Position numbers and translations under genes: made by a program
In this document: positions 57,974-64,000 of the stretch, piece by piece
Layout of the letters: every line of letters begins with the position of its first letter
Position numbering within the stretch: position 1 is the first letter of the stretch
Origin: Pseudoponticoccus marisrubri
GTDB lineage: Bacteria > Pseudomonadota > Alphaproteobacteria > Rhodobacterales > Rhodobacteraceae
Reading direction: 5' to 3'
NCBI RefSeq assembly: GCF_001482405.1
Contig: NZ_LPXO01000002.1
Coordinates: 124,001-188,000, forward strand
DNA length: 64,000 nucleotides
The notes under the pieces: model-generated
Told to the model about the DNA's origin: nothing
Seen by the model: only the letters and a program-made list of their open reading frames with translations
Databases searched by the model: none

Positions 57974-58993
57974 TCAGCGCATTTCGCGGCGCGCGTTGCG
58001 CACGTTCCAGACCAGGATCGGCGTCACCAGCAGCATGATGACCATGGCCGAGGCCGAGCCCACGCCCCAGTCGCGCGCGACGAAGAGCTGGTTGAACATG
58101 TAATTGGCCAGCACCTGCGTGCCCCACTGGCCGTTGGTCATCGCAAAGACGATGTCGAAGATCTTGAGCACGACCAGCGTGATCGTCGTCCACACCACCA
58201 CGATCGTGCCGGCGATCTGCGGCACCTTGATCTTGAAGAAGATCTGGAACGGGTTGGCGCCGTCGACGATGGCGGCCTCGACCGTCTCCTCGGGGATGCC
58301 GCGCAGCGCGGCCGAGAGGATCACCATGGCAAAGCCGGTCTGGATCCAGATCAGCACGATCATCAGGAAGAAGTTGTTCCAGAACGGCACCGTCAGCAGC
58401 TGCACCGGGTCGTTGCCGGTCAGCGAGACGTAGATCGCGTTGACCACCCCGATCTGGTTGGTGTCCGGCGGGCGCGCGTCATAGATCAGTTTCCAGATCA
58501 CCGCGGCGCCCACGAAGGAGATCGCCATCGGCATGAAGATCAGCGACTTGGCGACATTGCCCCACCAGATCCGGTCGGTCAGCTGGGCGGCCAGCAGGCC
58601 GAAGGCGGTGGACAGCGCCGGCACCACGATCAGCCACAGCATGTTGTTGAACATCGCCTCCCAGAACTTGGGATCGGCCGACATCTGCACGTAATTGGCG
58701 AACCAGACGAATTCGTAGACGGTGGTGCCGTCGGCCTGTGTCACCCGCTCGGTCAGCGACAGGCGGATCGTCTCGACCACCGGGTAGGCCAGGTAGAGCC
58801 CCAGCGCGAAAAGCGCGGGAAACAGGAAAAGCCACGGCCGGATCTGGTTGGCGCGGTTGATGTTCCGCCCGGCCTGCGGCCCCTTGGCCGGAAACAGCAC
58901 CTTGTCCAGGAACTGGTTCGACAGCCAGAAATAGGCCAGGCAGCCCCCCACGCCGATGACAATGGTCACAAGTCCTGCAAGTGCCGGATGCAT
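57974..58993 (-). CDS. aglF: alpha-glucoside ABC transporter permease AglF
   Basis: A 339-residue MalF-type permease with an N-terminal pair of helices, the periplasmic segment TERVTQADGTTVYEFVWFANYVQM and the cytoplasmic EAA loop GIPEETVEAAIVDGANPFQIFFKIKVPQIAGTI that contacts AglK. Starts with ATG; lies 86 nt downstream of aglE, the common gap where expression of binding protein and permease diverges. Confidence 0.93.
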   Translation of the reverse strand: MHPALAGLVTIVIGVGGCLAYFWLSNQFLDKVLFPAKGPQAGRNINRANQIRPWLFLFPALFALGLYLAYPVVETIRLSLTERVTQADGTTVYEFVWFANYVQMSADPKFWEAMFNNMLWLIVVPALSTAFGLLAAQLTDRIWWGNVAKSLIFMPMAISFVGAAVIWKLIYDARPPDTNQIGVVNAIYVSLTGNDPVQLLTVPFWNNFFLMIVLIWIQTGFAMVILSAALRGIPEETVEAAIVDGANPFQIFFKIKVPQIAGTIVVVWTTITLVVLKIFDIVFAMTNGQWGTQVLANYMFNQLFVARDWGVGSASAMVIMLLVTPILVWNVRNARREMR

Positions 58994-59079
58994 TGCGCCC
59001 TCCTCCCGTTTGGCTCACGCCGGTTGTCGCGCCTCCCCCGGAGCGGTCCGGGAGAGGCCGTTTTCTGGCGCCGGGGCGC

Positions 59080-60345
59080 TTACTTCAGCGCGTCCCAGCT
59101 GTCCTGGATGTCGCTGGCGACGGCCTCGGCATCCTTGCCGCCGGCATAGTCGACCATGCCGGTCCAGAAGCTGCCCGCGCCGACGCCGCCCGGCATCAGG
59201 TCCGAGCCGTCGAAGCGGAAGGTGGTCGCCTCGAGCAGGATGTCGTTCATCTTGCGGGTCGGCTCGTCCGAGAACTTGGAGGTGTCCACGCCCTTGAACG
59301 GCGTCAGGAAGCCGCCGCGCGCCATCCAGATCTCGTGCGCTTCCGGCGTCTGCAGGAAGCTGATCAGGTCATGCGCCGCCTCGTTCTCGTTGGTGATCGC
59401 CCAAAGCGTGCCCGCGCCCAGCACCGGCTGGCCCAGGTCCTCGCCCTCGTAGGCGGGGAAATAGAAGAAGTCGGCATCCAGCCCCACCTCGGTGCCCTCG
59501 GGGAAGAAGGCCGGGATGAACGAGGCCTGGCGGTGCATGTAGCACTGCGGCGGCGTGTCGAAGAGACCCTTGGGGCTGTCGCGGAAATCGGTCGCGGCCA
59601 CGGCATCGCGGCCACCGGCCACGCGGTCGTCCTGGATGAACCAGCCGAATTCCTCGATCGCGCCGACCACGGCCGGGTCGTCGAAGGGCATCTCGTTCGA
59701 GACCCACTGGTCATAGACCTCAGGCGGCTGGGTGCGCAGCATCAGGTCCTCGACCCAGTCGGTCGCCGGCCAGCCGGTCGCCCCACCCGAGCCCAGGCCC
59801 ACGCACCACGGCGTCTCGCCATCCTCGATCATCTGCTCGGAGAGCGCCTTGAGCTCTTCCATGGTCTGCGGCACTTCGTAGTCCATGTCCTCGAAGTTCT
59901 CGGGCACGTACCAGACCAGCGATTTCACATCGACCTTGTAGAAGAAGCCGTACAGGTCCTCTTCGCCGTCGGGGCCCGCGTAGCTGCCCAGGTTCACCCA
60001 GGATTCACCCGCGGCGTAATTCTCGGTGATCCAGTCGCCGGTGCCGTCCTCCAGCGGGGTCAGGAAGCCGCGCGAGGCCATGTCCGAGGCCAGGCCCGGC
60101 TGCGGGAAGATCGCGATGTTGGGGGCCGAGCCCGCCTCAGCGTCAACCACGATCTGCTGCTCGAAGCTGTCCGAGCCGACATAGCTGACATCGTGGCCCG
60201 AGCTTTCGGCGAAGGCGGCCAGCACCTCCTCGACGATGGCCTGGTCCGGCCCCAGCCAGGGACCGAAGACGGTCAGGCTCTCGGCATGGGCCGTGCCCGC
60301 GGTCAGCGCGATGGCAGCGGCGCCGAGATACAGCTTGGATTTCAT
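59080..60345 (-). CDS. aglE: alpha-glucoside ABC transporter solute-binding protein AglE
   Basis: A 421-residue periplasmic binding protein of the sugar family. Signal peptide MKSKLYLGAAAIALTAGTAHA, mature part with PNIAIFPQPGLASDMA, FYKVDVKSLVWYVPENF and LGSGGATGWPATDWVEDLML. First gene of the agl operon, with GGGAGGA upstream of the ATG and an operator/promoter region before it (60432-60483). Confidence 0.94.
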   Translation of the reverse strand: MKSKLYLGAAAIALTAGTAHAESLTVFGPWLGPDQAIVEEVLAAFAESSGHDVSYVGSDSFEQQIVVDAEAGSAPNIAIFPQPGLASDMASRGFLTPLEDGTGDWITENYAAGESWVNLGSYAGPDGEEDLYGFFYKVDVKSLVWYVPENFEDMDYEVPQTMEELKALSEQMIEDGETPWCVGLGSGGATGWPATDWVEDLMLRTQPPEVYDQWVSNEMPFDDPAVVGAIEEFGWFIQDDRVAGGRDAVAATDFRDSPKGLFDTPPQCYMHRQASFIPAFFPEGTEVGLDADFFYFPAYEGEDLGQPVLGAGTLWAITNENEAAHDLISFLQTPEAHEIWMARGGFLTPFKGVDTSKFSDEPTRKMNDILLEATTFRFDGSDLMPGGVGAGSFWTGMVDYAGGKDAEAVASDIQDSWDALK

Positions 60346-60431
60346 GGATTGTCCTCCCGATTGCTGCGCGGCGGACCCCTCCGCCACGCGAATGCGTTGG
60401 TCGTCACTTCAAGGCATTTGGCACTGAAACG

Positions 60432-60483
60432 CCAAAGCGCTTTGGGCGCCCTTGTTCTGAGACAGACCCACCCCTTTTGTCAA
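60432..60483 (-). promoter_or_regulatory. aglE promoter and AglR operator O1
   Basis: On the minus strand TTGACA (60483-60478), a 17-nt spacer, and TCAGAA (60460-60455). Immediately downstream, at about +3 to +16, is the perfect palindrome CCAAAGCGCTTTGG (60432-60445), a LacI-family operator. A repressor there would block early elongation of the aglEFGAK operon. Confidence 0.75.
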
Positions 60484-60572
60484 CCTTACGGGCCAGTTTC
60501 GCAACAGATTTCCATGCTGCAGCGCGGCGCGTAACGTATACGCCGGCAGTTGCGCTCTCAACGAATAATTCC

Positions 60573-60602
60573 TTGACAAGTCCGAAGCGCTTTGAGCCAT
60601 AA
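60573..60602 (+). promoter_or_regulatory. aglR promoter with AglR operator O2
   Basis: TTGACA (60573-60578) and CCATAA (60597-60602) are 18 nt apart. The operator CCGAAGCGCTTTGA (60582-60595), 12 of 14 identical to O1, lies between them. The predicted start of transcription coincides with the ATG at 60609, so the mRNA may be leaderless. Confidence 0.7.
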
Positions 60603-60608
60603 CGGGGC

Positions 60609-61643
60609 ATGAACCTCAAGGAATTGTCGCAGCATCTCAACCTGTCGCAGACCACGGTGAGCCGGGCGCTGAACGGCTACCCGGAGGTCAGCGAGGCCAC
60701 CCGCGCGCGCGTCAAGGAGGCCGCCCTGCGCATGGGCTACAGCCCCAATGCGCGCGCCAAGGGGCTGGCCACGGGCCGCGCGCAGGCGATCGGCCACGTG
60801 CTGCCGGTCTCGACCCAGAACGAGATGGTGAACCCGGTCTTCGGTGATTTCCTCGCCGGCGCCGGCGAAAGCTATGCCCGCGCGGGCTACGAGGTGATGA
60901 TCTCGCTGGCCGACGACACGGCCGAGGAACGCGCCTATCGCGCGCTGCGCAACAGCGGAAATGTCGACGGGCTGATCGTGCATGCCCCGCGGCGGCAGGA
61001 TCCGCGGATCCCGCTGCTGACCGAGCTGGGCCTGCCCTTCGTCGTGCATGGCCGCAGCACCGAGACCGAGATCCCCTATTCCTGGGTCGACACCAACAAT
61101 CGCCGCGCCTTCCGCCGCGCCACCGAGTTCCTGCTGGATCTGAACCATCGCCGCATCGCGCTGATCAACGGGATCGAGCATCTGGATTTCGCGCTGCGCC
61201 GCCGAGAGGGCTATGCCGAGGCACTGACCGCGCGCGGGCTGCAGACCGACCCCGCCCTGATGTGCAGCGAGGAGATGACCGAGATCTACGGCTACCGCGC
61301 CGCGCGCCGGATGCTGGCCGGTGACGATCCGCCCACCGCCTTTCTGGTCTCGTCCATGATCACCGCGATCGGCGTGCGCCGCGCGGTGCACGAGCTGGGG
61401 CTGGAATTGGGGCTGGACATTTCGGTCATTACCCATGACGACGACCTCGGCTATCTCAAGAACGGCCATGACGTGCCGATCTTCACCGCCACGCGGTCCT
61501 CGGTCCGCGCCGCTGGACGGCAGGCGGCCGAGATGCTGCTGAAACTGATCGACCGGCCCGAGAGCGGGCCGATGAGCCACAGGTTCGAGGCCGAGCTGAT
61601 CATCGGCGCCTCGACCGGCCCCGCACATGAGAGGATGCCATGA
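60609..61643 (+). CDS. aglR: LacI-family repressor AglR
   Basis: A 344-residue repressor: HTH MNLKELSQHLNLSQTTVSRALNGYPEVSE and hinge NARAKGLATGRAQAIG bind DNA, followed by a sugar-binding core (DGLIVHAPRRQD, SWVDTNNRRAFRRATEFL). Divergent from aglE and preceded by an operator, it should repress the alpha-glucoside operon and itself. No Shine-Dalgarno of normal spacing precedes its start. Overlaps the GH1 gene by 4 nt (ATGA). Confidence 0.93.
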   Translation: MNLKELSQHLNLSQTTVSRALNGYPEVSEATRARVKEAALRMGYSPNARAKGLATGRAQAIGHVLPVSTQNEMVNPVFGDFLAGAGESYARAGYEVMISLADDTAEERAYRALRNSGNVDGLIVHAPRRQDPRIPLLTELGLPFVVHGRSTETEIPYSWVDTNNRRAFRRATEFLLDLNHRRIALINGIEHLDFALRRREGYAEALTARGLQTDPALMCSEEMTEIYGYRAARRMLAGDDPPTAFLVSSMITAIGVRRAVHELGLELGLDISVITHDDDLGYLKNGHDVPIFTATRSSVRAAGRQAAEMLLKLIDRPESGPMSHRFEAELIIGASTGPAHERMP

Positions 61644-62962
61644 AACACAAGCGTTCGGACTTTCCCGACGGGTTCCTGTTCGGCACGGCCACGTCGAGCT
61701 ACCAGATCGAGGGCCACGGTTTTGGCGGCGCCGGCCGCACCCAGTGGGACGATTTCGCCGCCACCCCCGGCAATGTCGTCCGGGCCGAGGATGGCGCGCG
61801 GGCCTGCGACCATTTCCACCTCTATGAAAACGATTTCAACCTCGTGCGCGACGCGGGGTTCGACTGCTACCGCTTCTCGCTCAGCTGGGCGCGCGTGCTG
61901 CCCGAGGGGCGCGGCACGGTCAACGAGGCGGGGCTCGACTTCTACGACCGGCTGACCGACGCCATGCTGGAGCGCGGGCTGAAGCCCTGCGCCACGCTCT
62001 ACCACTGGGAGATGCCCTCGGCCCTTCAGGACCTGGGCGGCTGGCGCAACCGTGACATCGCGGGCTGGTTCGCCGACTGGACCGAGATCATCATGAAGCG
62101 CGTGGGCGACCGGATGTACTCGGTCGCGCCGATCAACGAGCCGTGGTGCGTGGCGTGGCTCAGCCATTTCCTTGGCCATCACGCGCCGGGGCTGCGCGAC
62201 ATCCGCGCCACCGCGCGGGCCATGCATCACGTGCTGCTGGCGCATGGGCGCTCGATCCAGGCGATGCGCGGGCTGGGCATGGACAACCTCGGCGCGGTGT
62301 TCAACTTCGAATGGGCCGAGCCCGCCGATGACAGCGCCGAGGCCGCCCGCGCCGCCGAGCTTTACGACGGCTACTACAACCGCTGGTTTTTGGGCGCGGT
62401 GTTCAAGGGCGAATACCCGGAGACCGTGCTGGAAGGGCTGGGCCCGCACATGCCCGCGAACTGGCAGGACGATTTCCCCACCATCCAGTCGCCGGTCGAC
62501 TGGTGCGGGCTGAACTACTACACGCGCAAGCTGATCGCGCCGGATGACGGCCCCTGGCCCGCCCACAAGGAGGTCGAGGGCCCGCTGCCCAAGACGCTGA
62601 TGGGCTGGGAGATCTACCCGCAGGGCCTGTATGATTTCCTGACGCGCACGGCACGCGACTATACCGGCGACCTGCCGTTGATCGTGACGGAAAACGGCAT
62701 GGCCTCGCCTGACGTGATCGAAAACGGCGCGGTGCACGACGCGGCGCGGATCGACTACCTCGAGCAGCACCTGGACGCGGTGAAGCGCGCGCTGGCCGAG
62801 GGCGTGCCGGTGAACGGTTATTACATCTGGTCGCTTCTGGACAATTACGAATGGGCGCTCGGCTACGAGAAGCGCTTCGGCCTCGTGCATGTGGATTTCG
62901 ACACGCTGGAACGCACGCCCAAGGCCTCCTACAAGGCGCTCCAGACCGCATTGGGGAGCTGA
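61640..62962 (+). CDS. GH1 beta-glucosidase
   Basis: A 440-residue cytoplasmic (beta/alpha)8 glycosidase of family 1. The acid/base is Glu167 in APINEPWC and the nucleophile Glu351 in IVTENGM, with FLFGTATSSYQIEG at the start and SLLDNYEWALGYEKRFGLVHV for substrate binding. It hydrolyses beta-glucosides to glucose, an activity expected to complement AglA rather than duplicate it. Coupled to aglR by ATGA and followed by glucokinase 4 nt later. Confidence 0.94.
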   Translation: MKHKRSDFPDGFLFGTATSSYQIEGHGFGGAGRTQWDDFAATPGNVVRAEDGARACDHFHLYENDFNLVRDAGFDCYRFSLSWARVLPEGRGTVNEAGLDFYDRLTDAMLERGLKPCATLYHWEMPSALQDLGGWRNRDIAGWFADWTEIIMKRVGDRMYSVAPINEPWCVAWLSHFLGHHAPGLRDIRATARAMHHVLLAHGRSIQAMRGLGMDNLGAVFNFEWAEPADDSAEAARAAELYDGYYNRWFLGAVFKGEYPETVLEGLGPHMPANWQDDFPTIQSPVDWCGLNYYTRKLIAPDDGPWPAHKEVEGPLPKTLMGWEIYPQGLYDFLTRTARDYTGDLPLIVTENGMASPDVIENGAVHDAARIDYLEQHLDAVKRALAEGVPVNGYYIWSLLDNYEWALGYEKRFGLVHVDFDTLERTPKASYKALQTALGS

Positions 62963-62966
62963 GACC

Positions 62967-63932
62967 ATGACCGACACGCTGGCCGTCGTCGCCGATATCG
63001 GTGGCACCAACACCCGCGTCGCGCTGTGCCGGGGCGCCACGCTGATGCCCGAGACGATCCGGCGCTACCGCAACGCCGAGAATGCCGGGATCGAGGCGGT
63101 GCTGGCCGACTACCTGGCCCAGACCGAGGCGCGCCCGCAGGCCTGCTGCGTCGACATGGCCGGGCCGGTGACCGACGGGGTGGGCACGCTGACCAATCTC
63201 GACTGGCGGGTGGATTCGGCCGCGCTGAAGGCCGCCACCGGGGCCGGCATCGTGGCGGTGCTGAACGATCTGCAGGCGCAGGGCCACGCGGTCTCGCTGC
63301 TGGGCCATGACAGCCTGACGCCCGTCCTGTCGGGGCGCCCTGCCCCGGCCAATGCCACGCGGCTGGTGGTGAATGTGGGCACCGGGCTGAACGCCGTGCC
63401 GGTCTACGGGTTCGAGGGGATGACGCTGGTGCCCCCGGCCGAGGCGGGCCATGTCTCGCTGCAGGCACGCGACACCGAAGAGCTGCGCCTGCATGACTGG
63501 ATCGCGCAGCATCACGGGGTGCCAGGGCTCGAGGACATCCTGTCGGGCCGCGGGCTGGAGCGGATCCATGCCTGGGCCTGCGCCGAGGAGGGCGACGGCG
63601 AGCCGCTGGGCGCTGCCGCGATCATGCAGGCCGTCGAAGAGGGCCAGCCCCGCGCGCTGCGCGCCGCGACGCTCTTCGTGCGCTATTTCGGCCGCTATGC
63701 CGGGGACCTTGCGCTGGTCACCCTGCCCTTCGGCGGGATCTACCTGGTGGGCGGCGTGATCCGGCATCTCGGCCCGCACCTGCTGCGGCTGGGCTTTGCC
63801 GAGGCCTTTGCCGACAAGGGCCGGTTCAACGCCTACATGACGCAGTTCCCGGTGCACCTGGTCACCGACGATTATGCCGCGCTGCGCGGCTGTGCCGGCC
63901 ACCTCGCCGAGCGGATCGCGAAAGGCGCCTGA
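62967..63932 (+). CDS. glk: glucokinase
   Basis: A 321-residue Glk-type (non-ROK) ATP-dependent glucose kinase: ADIGGTNTRVALCRG is the phosphate-1 loop, LNDLQAQGHAV the catalytic Asp segment, and VNVGTGLNAVPVYGF plus PPAEAGHVSL the second phosphate and glucose loops. It phosphorylates glucose released by AglA and the GH1 enzyme. GGGGAG lies upstream of the ATG. It ends the aglR-bgl-glk operon; the 68 nt to the window edge hold only a hairpin. Confidence 0.94.
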   Translation: MTDTLAVVADIGGTNTRVALCRGATLMPETIRRYRNAENAGIEAVLADYLAQTEARPQACCVDMAGPVTDGVGTLTNLDWRVDSAALKAATGAGIVAVLNDLQAQGHAVSLLGHDSLTPVLSGRPAPANATRLVVNVGTGLNAVPVYGFEGMTLVPPAEAGHVSLQARDTEELRLHDWIAQHHGVPGLEDILSGRGLERIHAWACAEEGDGEPLGAAAIMQAVEEGQPRALRAATLFVRYFGRYAGDLALVTLPFGGIYLVGGVIRHLGPHLLRLGFAEAFADKGRFNAYMTQFPVHLVTDDYAALRGCAGHLAERIAKGA

Positions 63933-63944
63933 GCCACCGGCCCA

Positions 63945-63961
63945 GCACGGGCAACCCGTGC
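63945..63961 (+). terminator. small hairpin after glk
   Basis: GCACGGG / CCCGTGC, 7 bp with a 3-nt loop, 12 nt after the glk stop. No T-run; function uncertain. Confidence 0.3.
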
Positions 63962-64000
63962 GGGTCGCCGCATCTTCCGGGCGCGGGGCTCACCCTCGCG

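Overview
The window is a high-GC alphaproteobacterial chromosome segment, most consistent with a marine Rhodobacterales (Roseobacter-group) genome. The case rests on gene content and arrangement: rpsF-rpsR-rplI with a long acidic L9 tail, a PhoX-type Tat-exported phosphatase, an aglEFGAK alpha-glucoside operon as known from Sinorhizobium, an alphaproteobacterial GTTC-N7-GTTC LexA box, FnrL-like boxes, TRAP transporters, a DUF1127 protein and numerous palindromic intergenic elements. I see no integrase, insertion sequence, rRNA or CRISPR array. One type II tRNA (Leu, CAA) is present.

Layout. 1-4.5 kb: the start of a HisA-like gene, acpP, fabG and fabD on the minus strand, then rpsF-rpsR-rplI. 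4.7-6.6 kb: phoX. 6.7-15.2 kb: two secreted proteins of unknown function, a fused APH/AAA kinase-like protein and a CtpF/Ca-type P-ATPase, with three FNR-type boxes in front of the transcription units. 15.4-21.3 kb: a UDP-sulfoquinovose synthase homologue linked to a BcsB-like protein, a processive GT2 synthase and a Sel1-repeat protein; this looks like a surface polysaccharide system. 21.4-33.2 kb: a catabolic region with a DctPQM TRAP transporter, sugar-phosphate isomerase, lactonase-like hydrolase, beta-hydroxyacid dehydrogenase, CoA-transferase, crotonase, FAH-family enzyme, FAD-linked hydroxyacid dehydrogenase and two GntR-family regulators with recognisable operators. 33.4-39.2 kb: tRNA-Leu, a YqaA-type membrane protein, dsbB, a 47-residue membrane protein, gap, a lower-GC orphan coiled-coil gene, a PRC-barrel protein, a DUF1127 protein, coaD and a CBS protein. 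39.3-48.5 kb: LysR regulator and mmsA, then, after four unrelated genes, the remaining valine-degradation genes (acyl-CoA dehydrogenase, HIBCH, mmsB). 48.5-53.8 kb: uvrA and a VWA protein with five Ig-like repeats. 54-64 kb: aglK-A-G-F-E on the minus strand, divergent from aglR, followed by a GH1 glucosidase and glucokinase.

The strongest unexplained signals are: (i) a 44-nt double-hairpin element found twice, each exactly 22 nt before an internal operon gene, with compensatory base changes between copies; (ii) four loop-less palindromes in tandem between the VWA gene and aglK; (iii) a hypoxia-type module pairing FNR boxes with homologues of two genes of the mycobacterial DosR regulon; and (iv) the SqdB-BcsB-GT2 cluster, which may build a sulfoquinovose-containing polysaccharide. 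All functional statements come from reading the sequence and from memory of protein families; no database search was run.
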